Shown here in pieces: positions 1 to 8,810 of a DNA stretch of 64,000 nt (positions are counted from its first letter, which is position 1; every line of letters begins with the position of its first letter). The notes under the pieces are model-generated. The model saw nothing but the letters and a program-made list of their open reading frames with translations, made no database searches and was not told where the DNA came from. A program made the position numbers and the translations under genes. Origin of the DNA: Hymenobacter sedentarius (GTDB taxonomy: Bacteria > Bacteroidota > Bacteroidia > Cytophagales > Hymenobacteraceae); contig NZ_CP013909.1 of NCBI RefSeq assembly GCF_001507645.1, forward strand, positions 3,038,001-3,102,000, read 5' to 3'.

Positions 1-1104
1 GGGCAGGGCCCAGCCAAGCCAGTCCCCGCCGCCTGGCTGGCCGAAGTGCGGCGCAGCGGCCGGGCCGTGCTGGAGCCCGAAACCCACTACCACGAAACCG
101 TGGGCCTGCTCTACCAGGATGCCCGGCTGGGGCCGCTGGTGGTAGTGGCCTCGTCCGTAGATGAAGACAGCCGCCAGCAGCTGGCGCAGCTGCGCCAGCT
201 GTTGGCCGTGGGGCTGCTGGCCGCGCTGGTGGTCATGGGCATCGGCAACTGGTTTTTTGCCGGGCAGGCCCTGCGTCCGCTGCGCCGCATGGTGCAGGAA
301 GTCGACGGCATCACCGCCACCGACCTGAGCCAGCGCCTCACGCAGGCCGCGGGCTCAAACGACGAAATCGGGCGCCTGGCCCAGCGCTTCAACCGCCTGC
401 TCGACCGGCTGGAATCGGCCTTTGCCGGCCAGCGCACCTTTGTGCGCGACGCCTCGCACGAGCTGCGCACCCCGCTCACCGCCCTGATTGGGGAGCTGGA
501 AGTGGCCCTGCTGCAAGCCGAGCGCCCGCCGGCCGAGTACCGGCGCGTGCTGCAAAGCACCCTCGATTCGGCCCGCCAGCTCAACGAGCTCACCAACGGC
601 CTGCTGCAGATTGCCCGCGCCTCCGACGACTCCTCGCAAGTGCCCATGGGCCCGGTGCGGCTCGACGAGCTGCTGCTGCAGGCCCACGAGCAGCTGCTGC
701 GCCGCCACCCCACCTGCCGGGTCGACCTCGATTTTCGCGAAGGCGAAGAAGCCAACTGCTTCACCGTGCGCGGCAACGAGGCGCTGCTTCTCTCGGCCAT
801 GCTCAATGTGCTGGACAATGCCTGTAAGTTTTCGGCCGGCAATGGCGGCACGGTCACGGCTTCGCTGGCCCGCACCGCCCACCACCTCACGCTGCTAGTC
901 TCGGACGAAGGCCCCGGCCTGAGTCCGGCCGATTTGCAGCAGGTGTTCGTGCCCTTCTTCCGGGCGGCCACGGCGCGGGCGGTGCCGGGCCACGGCATCG
1001 GCCTGCCGCTGGCAGCGCGCATTATGGCGCTGCACGGCGGCACGGTGCGCGTCGAGAGCGAAGTGGGCAAGGGCACCCAGGTATGGCTCAATTGGCCTAT
1101 TTAG
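1..1104 (+). CDS. Sensor histidine kinase, 5'-truncated by the window edge
   Basis: This is the C-terminal part of a membrane sensor kinase that autophosphorylates on His and passes the phosphate to a response regulator, which must lie upstream outside the window. The frame is open from base 1, so the true start is missing and the GTG at 46 is only internal. Counting from base 1, a membrane helix lies at about residues 67-88, then a HAMP linker, then the HisKA box SHELRTPLTAL with the phospho-accepting His near residue 153. The HATPase part shows the N box (NVLDNACKF), G1 (DEGPGL) and G2 (GHGIGLPLA). The domain order is that of OmpR/PhoR-partnered kinases. No sensing domain can be judged because the N-terminus is absent. 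It ends 149 bases before the SulP gene and looks like a separate unit. Confidence 0.9.
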   Translation, partial: GQGPAKPVPAAWLAEVRRSGRAVLEPETHYHETVGLLYQDARLGPLVVVASSVDEDSRQQLAQLRQLLAVGLLAALVVMGIGNWFFAGQALRPLRRMVQEVDGITATDLSQRLTQAAGSNDEIGRLAQRFNRLLDRLESAFAGQRTFVRDASHELRTPLTALIGELEVALLQAERPPAEYRRVLQSTLDSARQLNELTNGLLQIARASDDSSQVPMGPVRLDELLLQAHEQLLRRHPTCRVDLDFREGEEANCFTVRGNEALLLSAMLNVLDNACKFSAGNGGTVTASLARTAHHLTLLVSDEGPGLSPADLQQVFVPFFRAATARAVPGHGIGLPLAARIMALHGGTVRVESEVGKGTQVWLNWPI

Positions 1105-1174
1105 CCCAAAAAGGTCGTTTTTCTGGTTTTAATTTCCTTTTAACTTGAGTTTAATTCGGTCTTAATAGCCCCCC

Positions 1175-1206
1175 CGTAACCTTGTGGCAGAATTCCTACG
1201 GTTACG
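1175..1206. promoter_or_regulatory. 7-bp inverted repeat upstream of the SulP gene
   Basis: CGTAACC at 1175-1181 and GGTTACG at 1200-1206 are exact inverted copies 18 bases apart, 47 bases before the transporter start. The placement suits an operator or a leader hairpin. No regulator can be named from this alone. Confidence 0.35.
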
Positions 1207-1253
1207 ACGCCTGCTCGCCTTCGCAGCAGTCGTTCTATTATTAAGACACGGTT

Positions 1254-2885
1254 ATGTCAGAAATTATTTCCTCGCCGGCTCGCACCGGTGCTCGCATTGC
1301 GGCGGCTGCCGAGCCGGCCGGCCCGGCGCCCAAGCCTTCGGTTTTTAGCTCAATCGGGCAGGATGCCCCGGCCGGGCTGGTGGTTTTCCTGGTGGCGCTG
1401 CCCTTGTGCCTGGGCATCTCGCTGGCCTCGGGCGCGCCACTACTCGCGGGCCTTATCACGGGCATTGTGGGCGGCGTATTGGTGAGCTGGCTCAGTGGCT
1501 CGCAGCTGAGCGTGAGCGGGCCCGCCGCCGGCCTCACCGTGATTGTGCTCACGGCCATCAGCACGCTGGGCTCTTTCCAGGCGCTGCTGGCGGCCACGGT
1601 AATCGCCGGAGCCATTCAGGTGCTGATGGGCGTGGCCAAGGCCGGGGTCATCGGCATGTACTTCCCGGCAGCAGTTATCCGCGGCATGCTGGCTGCCATT
1701 GGCTTGATTCTGATTCTCAAGCAGATTCCGCACTTCCTCGGGGCTGACACCGACTATTTTGAGGACATGGACTTTATGCAGTTCAATGGCCAGAACACCT
1801 TCTCAGCCATTGGCGCTGCCGCCCGGGCCCTGAGCCCCGGCTCGGTGCTGGTGGGCTTTGCGTCCTTGGCGCTGCTGCTCCTGTGGGATACCCGGGCGGT
1901 GCAGCGGCAGGCCTGGGCCCGCAAGGTGCCCGGCGCGCTGGTGGTCGTGCTGGTTTCCATTGGCCTGAACCAATTGCTGCGCGCCGTGGCCCCAGAGTAC
2001 CAGGTACGCCCCGAGCACCTGGTGAAGCTGCCCGTCATCTCGTCGCTCAGCGGTTTGCTCGGCCAGCTGACTTTGCCGGACTGGTCGGCCTTTGCGCGGC
2101 CCGTTACCTACGGCGTGGCCCTGACCATTGCCATTGTGGCCTCGCTCGAAAGCCTGCTCAGCGTGGAAGCCGTTGATAAACTCGACCCGCACAAGCGCCG
2201 CACGCCACCCAACCGCGAGCTGCTGGCCCAGGGCGTGGGCAACATGGTGAGCGGCCTCATCGGCGGCCTGCCCATGACGGCCGTGATTGTGCGGTCGTCG
2301 GCCAACATCAACTCCGGCGGCCAAACCAAGCTGTCTTCCTTTATCCACGGCCTGCTGCTGCTGGCCAGCCTGCTGTTCCTGGCGTCGGTGCTGAACATGA
2401 TTCCGCTGTCGGCACTGGCGGCGGTGCTGCTCACGGTGGGCTTCAAGCTGACCCGGCCGGCGCTCTACCGCACGCAGTGGAAATTGGGCTGGGGGCAGTT
2501 CCTGCCGTTCATCGTGACCATCGTGGCCGTACTGTTCACCGACCTGCTCAAGGGCGTGGGCGTGGGCCTGGTGGTGGGCTTCTTCTTCATCCTCAAGGCC
2601 AACGCCGAGCAGGCCTATTTCCTGACCCGCGACGCCCCCGGCCGCGAGCCCGGCACGTTCTACCTGCGCCTGTCCGAGCACGTATCCTTTCTCAACAAGG
2701 CCAGCATCATCAACACGCTCGAGCGCCTGCCCCGGGGCAGCCGCGTGATTCTCGACGGCAGCAAATCCATGGACATCGACCACGACGTGCTGGAAGCCAT
2801 CGAATCGTTCCGCCAGGTGGCGCCCGAGCGCCACATCGACCTGGAGCTGCGCGGCATTTCCCCGGTGGCCGTGGCCGGGCATTAG
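1254..2885 (+). CDS. SulP-family anion (probable bicarbonate) transporter with STAS domain
   Basis: An inner-membrane SLC26/SulP transporter of 543 residues. After about 40 soluble residues come many hydrophobic helices (roughly residues 40-435), including the conserved NRELLAQGVGNMVSGL...GGLPMTAVIVRSSANINSGG-type stretch around residues 320-360. A cytoplasmic STAS domain occupies the last 100 or so residues. SulP proteins carry sulfate, bicarbonate or other anions, and family membership alone does not fix the substrate. The next gene on the same strand, 86 bases downstream, is a beta-carbonic anhydrase. That pairing is known in bicarbonate-uptake SulP loci, so bicarbonate is the best inference. 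The ATG at 1254 gives the usual short N-terminus. Confidence 0.92.
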   Translation: MSEIISSPARTGARIAAAAEPAGPAPKPSVFSSIGQDAPAGLVVFLVALPLCLGISLASGAPLLAGLITGIVGGVLVSWLSGSQLSVSGPAAGLTVIVLTAISTLGSFQALLAATVIAGAIQVLMGVAKAGVIGMYFPAAVIRGMLAAIGLILILKQIPHFLGADTDYFEDMDFMQFNGQNTFSAIGAAARALSPGSVLVGFASLALLLLWDTRAVQRQAWARKVPGALVVVLVSIGLNQLLRAVAPEYQVRPEHLVKLPVISSLSGLLGQLTLPDWSAFARPVTYGVALTIAIVASLESLLSVEAVDKLDPHKRRTPPNRELLAQGVGNMVSGLIGGLPMTAVIVRSSANINSGGQTKLSSFIHGLLLLASLLFLASVLNMIPLSALAAVLLTVGFKLTRPALYRTQWKLGWGQFLPFIVTIVAVLFTDLLKGVGVGLVVGFFFILKANAEQAYFLTRDAPGREPGTFYLRLSEHVSFLNKASIINTLERLPRGSRVILDGSKSMDIDHDVLEAIESFRQVAPERHIDLELRGISPVAVAGH

Positions 2886-2971
2886 CCCGGCCGCTTTGCC
2901 TGCTCTTCTGTTTCTTTATAATCCCGTATACAGTGACTGCTCATTCCCTCATCACAAAATCCCCCGATAAC

Positions 2972-3721
2972 ATGGCCGGTGTAGAAGACATCCTTGCAAA
3001 CAATCGTCAGTGGGTAGCCGATAAAAATGCCCAGGACCCCGGGTTTTTTAAGCGGCTGGCCGACGGGCAACAGCCCAAGTACCTGTTCATTGGCTGCTCC
3101 GACTCGCGGGTGCCGGCCTCCGGCATCACCGGTACCGGGCCGGGCGAAATGTTTGTGCACCGCAACATCGCCAACCTGGTAGTTCACAGCGACATGAACC
3201 TGCTCAGCGTGCTGCAATACGCCGTGGAAGTACTGGGTGTCAAAGATATTCTGGTGGTGGGCCACTACGGCTGTGGTGGCGTGGCCGCCGCTGCTTCCAA
3301 CAAGCAGTATGGCCTGATTGACAACTGGCTGACGCCCATCCGCGACGTCATTCGGCTGCACGAAACCGAGTTTCTGCGCGTGAAAGACGACAAGCAGCGC
3401 CTGCGCCGCCTCGTGGAGCTGAACGTCATTGAACAGGTACGCAACCTGGCCAAGACCAACATCATCCAGAACGCCATGCGCTCCGACGACCCGCCCCGCC
3501 TGCACGGCCTGGTGTACGACGTGGCCGACGGCGTGCTCAAAGATCTTAATGTGGACAGCAAGAACGTGATGCGCGAAATGGCGCACATCTACGGCACCGA
3601 AGCCGAGGAACCGCACCAGGAGGCTCACGCCCACGAAGCTCCCGCCAGCCCACAACCCGAAAGCGCCAAAGCCCAGAAACCCGAGAAGGAAAAGCAAGCG
3701 CAGCGCAGCGTATTGGGCTAA
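2972..3721 (+). CDS. Beta-class carbonic anhydrase
   Basis: A zinc enzyme interconverting CO2 and bicarbonate in the cytoplasm, 249 residues. The zinc ligands and catalytic dyad are visible: CSDSR (Cys42, Asp44, Arg46) and HYGCGG (His98, Cys101). The C-terminal 40 residues are a hydrophilic tail rich in Glu, Ala, Pro and Lys beyond the conserved fold, which is longer than usual. The frame is open upstream inside the SulP gene, but homology begins at MAGVEDIL, so the ATG at 2972 is the start. It probably shares a transcript with the SulP transporter, trapping or supplying bicarbonate. A strong terminator follows 9 bases after the stop. Confidence 0.95.
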   Translation: MAGVEDILANNRQWVADKNAQDPGFFKRLADGQQPKYLFIGCSDSRVPASGITGTGPGEMFVHRNIANLVVHSDMNLLSVLQYAVEVLGVKDILVVGHYGCGGVAAAASNKQYGLIDNWLTPIRDVIRLHETEFLRVKDDKQRLRRLVELNVIEQVRNLAKTNIIQNAMRSDDPPRLHGLVYDVADGVLKDLNVDSKNVMREMAHIYGTEAEEPHQEAHAHEAPASPQPESAKAQKPEKEKQAQRSVLG

Positions 3722-3729
3722 ACATTAGC

Positions 3730-3787
3730 CCCCGATAAACAAAAAGCCTTCCCGCAGCGCTGCGGGAAGGCTTTTTGTTTATCGGGG
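3730..3787. terminator. Bidirectional terminator, perfect 58-base palindrome
   Basis: Bases 3730-3758 and 3759-3787 are exact reverse complements (29 bp, no loop). The GC core CCCGCAGC/GCTGCGGG sits inside AAAAAGCC/GGCTTTTT, so either strand reads as a hairpin followed by U residues. It ends the carbonic anhydrase transcript. Confidence 0.9.
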
Positions 3788-3827
3788 CTCGAGGTTGAGG
3801 ATAGTTATCCTGGCTCGAAACAGCCAT

Positions 3828-3965
3828 CTGTCATGCTGACGAAGCAAGCATCTTATCACGTTGGAACAAATCGTTATGGTGTGACAAGAGGCTTCCTTCG
3901 GCAGCATGACAGGTGATTGAATTAGTTGAGCACGCGAGTTACTTCGACTGCGTTCAGCATGATGC
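3828..3965. repeat. Degenerate copy of the GTCATGCTGA palindrome plus a half copy
   Basis: A GTCATGCTGACGAAGC arm at about 3831 and a CTTCGGCAGCATGACAG arm ending near 3912 form an imperfect inverted repeat. A further half arm, ending CTGCGTTCAGCATGATG, lies at about 3947-3963. It belongs to the repeat family described at 11447. The rest of the 340-base gap 3722-4062 holds only this and the two terminators. Confidence 0.7.
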
Positions 3966-4004
3966 GCCCATCATTTTAACTTGCTGCTGAGCCCAATGGG
4001 TTTA

Positions 4005-4043
4005 TTAAAAAGTCCGGCGACTGCTAGAGTCGCCGGGCTTTTT
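4005..4043 (-). terminator. Terminator of the M1 aminopeptidase gene
   Basis: AAAAAGTCCGGCGACT (4007-4022) pairs with AGTCGCCGGGCTTTTT (4028-4043), 16 bp with one G-T pair and a 5-base loop. Read on the minus strand it follows the aminopeptidase stop by about 20 bases and ends in a U-rich tract. Confidence 0.85.
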
Positions 4044-4062
4044 GGTAGTGGATAAAAGCTGA

Positions 4063-6549
4063 TTACTTCGCCGCTTGAATTTCGGCTACGGCCTTCTCCA
4101 CGGCTTGCTGGGCTTCGGCGGCGTTGGCGCGGCCGGTCTTGGCGGGCACGATGCCTTGCAGCAAACCAATCACGGGCTTGTCGGCGCCGTAGGATTTGTA
4201 TTTCACACCGAGGTCCTTCAACCGGGCGATGCCCTCGGACAGGGCCGTGGGGTCGTCGAGGCGGCCAAGCATGGCGGCCATGGGCTCCATCAAGTTGAAC
4301 TTGCCCTGGATGCGGGCCGCGTCGAACTTGTCGCGCACGTAAGGCCATTGGGCCAGGGTGCCGTTCTTGGCATACGCTTCCGTTACGGCCTGGGTGAGGG
4401 CACCGTGGGTGTCGTTCTCATATTTCCTGGCCTGAACGAGGGCCTCTGAGGGCTTCACGGTAGCCAGGGCGCGCAGGGCCGCGCCTTGCACGTTGTACGA
4501 CTGGCTGTTGAGCTGCTTGGAGAAGAACTTCTCGTCTTTCTTGTCCTTTGCCTTGGCCAGGACCGTGAGCAGGCTGGACAGTACAAACGGGTCTTTCTCT
4601 TTGGTGGCCAGTTTGCGCAGGGCCGGGGCAGCGGCTTTGGCCACGGATTTGTCGTCCATTTTCAGGGCTTCGATGGCGGCCAGGCGCACGCCGTAAAACT
4701 TGTCGTTGAGGGCGGCCAGCAACATTTTGCGCGCGGCGGCATCGGTGGTCTGGGCCTTGGCGGCGGCATCCACGGCCTCGCGGCGGTCCACAAACAGGGG
4801 CGCGTGGCTGTACTGATACACCGACTCGCCCACCGGCTTGTTGTCGGTTTTAATCCACAGCGTTTTCTTGTTGGCGTCCACGTTCACCAGCTCGGGCTTG
4901 GCCGCGAGGGGCATGGTGAAGGTTTGGGTGGCCTCGGTCATGGTCACGGGCTGGTGCTGCACCTTGCCGCCCATGTAGTAGTCGATAACAAACGGCAGCT
5001 GGAACACCTGGCCCGGCTGGGTCTGCTTCACGGTCACGGACTGCACTTTCTTGGCCGCGTCCCAGGCGTAGTCGATGGTCACGACGGGGTGGCCCGGGGC
5101 GAAGTACCACTGGTTGTAAAACCAGTTCAGGTCCTGGCCCGATACGGCTTCGAAGGCCAGGCGCATCTGGTGGGCTTCGCCGTTGCCGAAGGCGTTGTCC
5201 TTAAGGTATTTCTGCAGGCCGGCAAAGAATACGTCGTCGCCCAGGTAGGTGCGCAGCATGTCCATGATGGCGCCGCCTTTCTGGTAGCTCACCAGGTCGA
5301 ATACCTCTTCCTGCTCGTCGTAGTGGAAGCGCACCAGGGTCTTGGCGGCATCGCGCGGCGAGCTCAGGTAGCGGCGCAGGTAGCGGTAGTAGTGGGCATC
5401 GGCGGCGTCCTTGCCGTACTTGTGCTCGGCGTAGAGGCCTTCCGAAAAGTCGGCCATGGTCTCGTTTACGGTGATATTGGCCCAGGATTCGGCTGTCACA
5501 TAGTCGCCAAACCACTGGTGAAACAGCTCGTGGGCAATCACCGATTCGCCGGTGTACTCGCGGTCCAGCAGCTCGCGGTCGGTGAGCTGCACCTGCTCGC
5601 CGTGCAGCGTGGCGGTGGTGTTTTCCATGGCGCCGCTCACGTAGTCGCGGGCCACAATCTGGGCGTATTTGTTCCAAGGGTACTCCACGCCGAGGCGGTT
5701 GGAGAAAAACTCCAGCATGTCGGGCGTATTGCCGAAAATCTGCTTGGCGAAGGGCGCGTACCTCGGCTCGAGGTAGTAGCTCACTTCCTTGCCGCGCCAC
5801 GAATCTTTGGTGATGCGGAAGTCGCCCACCGCCATCATAAACAGATAGGGCGAATGGGGCAGGTCCATCTTCCAGGTGTCGGTGCGCAGGCCAGGGCCAG
5901 CGGGCTTCTGGCTCACCAGCGCGCCGTTGCTGAGCGTGACGTACTTGCTCGGCACGGTCATGCTGATTTCCTCGGTCGTTTTCTGGTTGGGCCGGTCGAT
6001 GGTGGGGAACCAGGCCGACGAGCCTTCGGTCTCGCCCTGCGTCCAGATTTGCACGGGCTTGCCCTTCACGGCGCTGTCCGGGTTGATGAAGTACAGGCCC
6101 TTGGCGTCGGTGATGGCCGCGCTGCCTTTCACCTTCAGCTCATCGGGCTTGGAGGTGTAGTCGATGTAGATGATGTACTGCTCGCCGGGCTTGAAGGTTT
6201 TGCCAAGGTTGATGCGCAGGTTCATGCCATCGGCATAGTTGTATTTCAGGGTCTGCTGCTGGTCGCCGTTCATCAAAGCCACGGTCTTGATGTCCATGCC
6301 TTTAGCGTCGAGCCGCAGCGAGTCGGTGGGGTAGGCGTGGGGCTTCAAGGTTACCCATTCCTTGCCGTAGAGGTAGCGCTTGGCGTAGTCGAAACGCACG
6401 TCGAGCTTGGTGTGGACCAGGTCGTTGATTTTGGTGGCCGAGGCGCGGTAGGGGGATTCCGCTTTCGCAGCGGGGGTGGTGGGGGTCTGCGCTAGGGCCG
6501 GTGCTTCGGCTACCAAGCCCAGCAGACCCAACGCTAAAAGGTGCTTCAT
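4063..6549 (-). CDS. M1-family metallo-aminopeptidase, exported
   Basis: An 828-residue zinc aminopeptidase that removes N-terminal residues from peptides, probably in the periplasm. The start MKHLLALGLLGL (ATG at 6547-6549) gives a clear signal peptide ending near ALAQ (residue 21); the frame is open further upstream but without homology. The exopeptidase motif GAMEN is at 306-310 and the zinc site HELFH at 340-344 with the third ligand Glu363 (spacing HExxH-x18-E). The last 250 or so residues are Ala/Lys-rich helices like the HEAT-type C-terminal domain of aminopeptidase N relatives. It is divergent from a TonB-dependent receptor 178 bases away and has its own terminator. Confidence 0.93.
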   Translation of the reverse strand: MKHLLALGLLGLVAEAPALAQTPTTPAAKAESPYRASATKINDLVHTKLDVRFDYAKRYLYGKEWVTLKPHAYPTDSLRLDAKGMDIKTVALMNGDQQQTLKYNYADGMNLRINLGKTFKPGEQYIIYIDYTSKPDELKVKGSAAITDAKGLYFINPDSAVKGKPVQIWTQGETEGSSAWFPTIDRPNQKTTEEISMTVPSKYVTLSNGALVSQKPAGPGLRTDTWKMDLPHSPYLFMMAVGDFRITKDSWRGKEVSYYLEPRYAPFAKQIFGNTPDMLEFFSNRLGVEYPWNKYAQIVARDYVSGAMENTTATLHGEQVQLTDRELLDREYTGESVIAHELFHQWFGDYVTAESWANITVNETMADFSEGLYAEHKYGKDAADAHYYRYLRRYLSSPRDAAKTLVRFHYDEQEEVFDLVSYQKGGAIMDMLRTYLGDDVFFAGLQKYLKDNAFGNGEAHQMRLAFEAVSGQDLNWFYNQWYFAPGHPVVTIDYAWDAAKKVQSVTVKQTQPGQVFQLPFVIDYYMGGKVQHQPVTMTEATQTFTMPLAAKPELVNVDANKKTLWIKTDNKPVGESVYQYSHAPLFVDRREAVDAAAKAQTTDAAARKMLLAALNDKFYGVRLAAIEALKMDDKSVAKAAAPALRKLATKEKDPFVLSSLLTVLAKAKDKKDEKFFSKQLNSQSYNVQGAALRALATVKPSEALVQARKYENDTHGALTQAVTEAYAKNGTLAQWPYVRDKFDAARIQGKFNLMEPMAAMLGRLDDPTALSEGIARLKDLGVKYKSYGADKPVIGLLQGIVPAKTGRANAAEAQQAVEKAVAEIQAAK

Positions 6550-6697
6550 GAAAAAGAAGAAGTTGATAAAAATAAGGATTCGCGCGAAGGACTCGGCCGC
6601 CGGGGCAAGGTTGCCAATTCCAGTCACGAATGTAATTGGTGAGCTCCCGCCGACCATGCTGCAAATCCCGGTGGAGCGGCCAGCCCAAGTCGGCGCG

Positions 6698-6705
6698 TAA
6701 GTTTG
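6698..6705 (+). promoter_or_regulatory. Candidate -7 box TAAGTTTG for the TonB-dependent receptor
   Basis: TAAGTTTG fits the Bacteroidota TAnnTTTG element and lies 22 bases before the receptor ATG, giving a short leader. No good TTTG -33 element is evident. Confidence 0.45.
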
Positions 6706-6727
6706 TGGCCGCATTCACTATTTCCCA

Positions 6728-8692
6728 ATGTTTCGTTTTAGTACCCTCACGCCGCTTTTCCTCGCCATTCCCACGCTTAATGCCCTGGCCCAGACGCCCG
6801 CCGACAGCAGCCGCGCGCTGCGCGAAGTCACGGTGTACGCCTCGCGCTTGAGCCAACCCGTAAACCAGACCGGCCACGCCGTGACGGTGATTTCTGGGGC
6901 CAGCGTGGCGCGCTACCCCGTCAATTCCCTCGACGATTTGCTGCGCTGCCTGCCCGCGCTGGAAGTGCAGAGCCGCGGCAGCTTCGGGGCTCAGGCCGAC
7001 GTAAGCCTGCGCGGCAGCACCTTCAACCAGGTGCTATTCCTGCTCGATGGCATGCGGCTCAACGACCCGCTTTCGGGCCACTTCGGCGCGTATATGCCCA
7101 TCACCCCTGCCGAAATTGAGCAGATTGAAATCATCCGCGGCGCGGGCGCGGCCCTGTATGGCCCCGATGCCGTGGGCGGCGTAATCAACATCGTGACCAA
7201 GACCTTTGCCGCCACCGAGCGCCGCGACGAAGCCGAGCTCACCAGCACCACCATGCGCGGCGAGTGGAACCTGTGGCACACCAACACCGGCGGCTTCCTG
7301 GCCAAGAACAAGCTGCGCGTGGGCGGCGGCATCCTGCTGAACACCACCGACGGCCAGCCGCGCGACTACCCCAGCACCTTGCGCAGCGATGCCAGCCTGA
7401 AAACGTACTCCGTCTCCGCCGCTTACGAGCTGGCCCCTAAGCTCAGCCTGGCCGCCCGCGGCAGCTTCGACCGTCGCAACTACAGCGCCCAGTATTTCTA
7501 CACCACCAACCCCGCCGACCAGGCCCGCGAAACCACCAACCGCAACTGGTACCAGGGCCAGCTGCGTTACCAGCACAACGAGCGCAGCCGCACCGAGGCG
7601 CAGGTATCGGCCAGCCGCAGCACCGATTACTACGTGTTCACGCCCACGTCGGCGGCCAGCGACCACCTCACCCACTACACCAACGTGCTGCTGAGCCACC
7701 AGCAGCAGTTTTCCGACAAGGTACGCGCCACCCTGGGCGGACAGGCCGACCGCCGCGCCGTGGTCAGCAACGACCGGGGCACGCACGCCCAGTGGCACTA
7801 CGCCGCGTTTGGAGTGGTGGCCGTCACGCTCACGCCCAGCCTCGCCCTCACCGGCGGCCTGCGCCTCGACCACGACCAAGCCTACGGCACCGAGCTGGTG
7901 CCCCAGCTTAACGTGAGCCAGCAGATAGGGGAGGTGTTGACCATACGCGGGGCCGTGGGCCGGGCCATCCGTGCCCCTGATTTTACGGAGCGCTACACCT
8001 CCAACGGCCGGGCCGGCATTGTGCCCAACGGCTTCAACGTGGGCAACCCCGCCTTAGAAGCCGAGCGCACGGTAAACTACGAGTTGGGCGCCGACGTGCG
8101 CCCGCTGCCGGGCCTCACGGCCAAGGCTACCTATTTCGTGCGCAAAGGCAACAACCAGATAGACTACGTGCCCGATTCCGGTGAGCACATTTACTACGTG
8201 ACGGGGCTCACCAACCTGTCCGGCTCCCGCACGTACCGTTTCGCCCAGAACCTGTTTGAGGTAACCACCCAGGGGCTGGAAACGGAGTTGAGCTGGGCCC
8301 ACGCCTTCACCCCCAAAACCCGCTTCGATGGCAGCGTGGGCTACACCAACGTGCGCGTTACCAACAACGAGAACATTGCCTCGCAGTACCTGGCCAACAT
8401 TGCCCGCCAGGTGATTTCGGGCACGGTCAGCCTCACTTCCCACCGCGTAAACGGCAGCCTGAGCGGCCTGTGGAAGCAGCGCAATAGCGCCGCCGTGGCC
8501 GCCATCAGCCGGAGCCAGGCCGCCGAATACGTGGTGTTCAATGCCCGCCTCGAAGTAGCGCTGCTGCCCAAGAAACTCTGGCTCACGGGGCAGGTGCAAA
8601 ACCTGTTCAACGAGAAGTACTCCGACCTGCTGGGCGCCCAGATGCCCACCCGCTGGCTGATGGGCGGCCTGCGGCTGGCTCTGCAGCGGTAG
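6728..8692 (+). CDS. TonB-dependent outer-membrane receptor
   Basis: A 654-residue outer-membrane gated porin. A signal peptide (about residues 1-21, ending LNALAQ) precedes a plug domain (about 35-160) with the typical features VTVISG, DLLRCLPALEVQ, VSLRG and IEIIRGAGAALYGPDAVGGVINI. The rest alternates aromatic and polar residues as a 22-strand barrel would, ending in the family-typical NLFNEKYSDLLG...RWLMGGLRLAL. The length and plug resemble BtuB/siderophore receptors. It lacks the CarboxypepD-like N-terminal extension of SusC-type receptors. The ligand cannot be assigned: no cobalamin riboswitch or binding-protein partner is adjacent. It stands alone, closed by a terminator at 8741. Confidence 0.92.
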   Translation: MFRFSTLTPLFLAIPTLNALAQTPADSSRALREVTVYASRLSQPVNQTGHAVTVISGASVARYPVNSLDDLLRCLPALEVQSRGSFGAQADVSLRGSTFNQVLFLLDGMRLNDPLSGHFGAYMPITPAEIEQIEIIRGAGAALYGPDAVGGVINIVTKTFAATERRDEAELTSTTMRGEWNLWHTNTGGFLAKNKLRVGGGILLNTTDGQPRDYPSTLRSDASLKTYSVSAAYELAPKLSLAARGSFDRRNYSAQYFYTTNPADQARETTNRNWYQGQLRYQHNERSRTEAQVSASRSTDYYVFTPTSAASDHLTHYTNVLLSHQQQFSDKVRATLGGQADRRAVVSNDRGTHAQWHYAAFGVVAVTLTPSLALTGGLRLDHDQAYGTELVPQLNVSQQIGEVLTIRGAVGRAIRAPDFTERYTSNGRAGIVPNGFNVGNPALEAERTVNYELGADVRPLPGLTAKATYFVRKGNNQIDYVPDSGEHIYYVTGLTNLSGSRTYRFAQNLFEVTTQGLETELSWAHAFTPKTRFDGSVGYTNVRVTNNENIASQYLANIARQVISGTVSLTSHRVNGSLSGLWKQRNSAAVAAISRSQAAEYVVFNARLEVALLPKKLWLTGQVQNLFNEKYSDLLGAQMPTRWLMGGLRLALQR

Positions 8693-8740
8693 ATGAGAAA
8701 TGCGCCTTAGCGCATCCCCACCCGCACTTTTTACAATTGA

Positions 8741-8769
8741 AGCCCCCGATTTGGAACATATCGGGGGCT
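8741..8769 (+). terminator. Hairpin downstream of the TonB-dependent receptor
   Basis: AGCCCCCGAT (8741-8750) and ATCGGGGGCT (8760-8769) form a perfect 10-bp stem with a 9-base loop, 48 bases after the receptor stop. The following T run is poor (TTTGCTG), so termination strength is uncertain. The next promoter's upstream element lies inside the loop. Confidence 0.7.
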
Positions 8770-8783
8770 TTGCTGTATCTTTG
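8750..8783 (+). promoter_or_regulatory. Bacteroidota-type promoter of the SAM-riboswitch operon
   Basis: TTTG at 8750-8753 and TATCTTTG at 8776-8783, 22 bases apart, match the TTTG / TAnnTTTG promoter pattern. Transcription would start near 8788, about 23 bases before the riboswitch's first helix. Confidence 0.7.
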
Positions 8784-8810
8784 CCGTATCAATTCTTTCT
8801 CCCTAAAGGA

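Noticed and set aside
2477..2971. Long upstream extension of the carbonic anhydrase frame
   Set aside because: It lies out of frame inside the SulP gene, has no homology and the enzyme's own N-terminus begins at 2972.
4075..6495. Long plus-strand frames opposite the M1 aminopeptidase and other minus-strand genes
   Set aside because: They are GC-rich antisense shadows with His/Val/Gly-rich products and no homology.
6550..6727. Cobalamin riboswitch ahead of the TonB receptor
   Set aside because: No B12-box-like segment is seen in these 178 bases, which are mostly promoter and start region.
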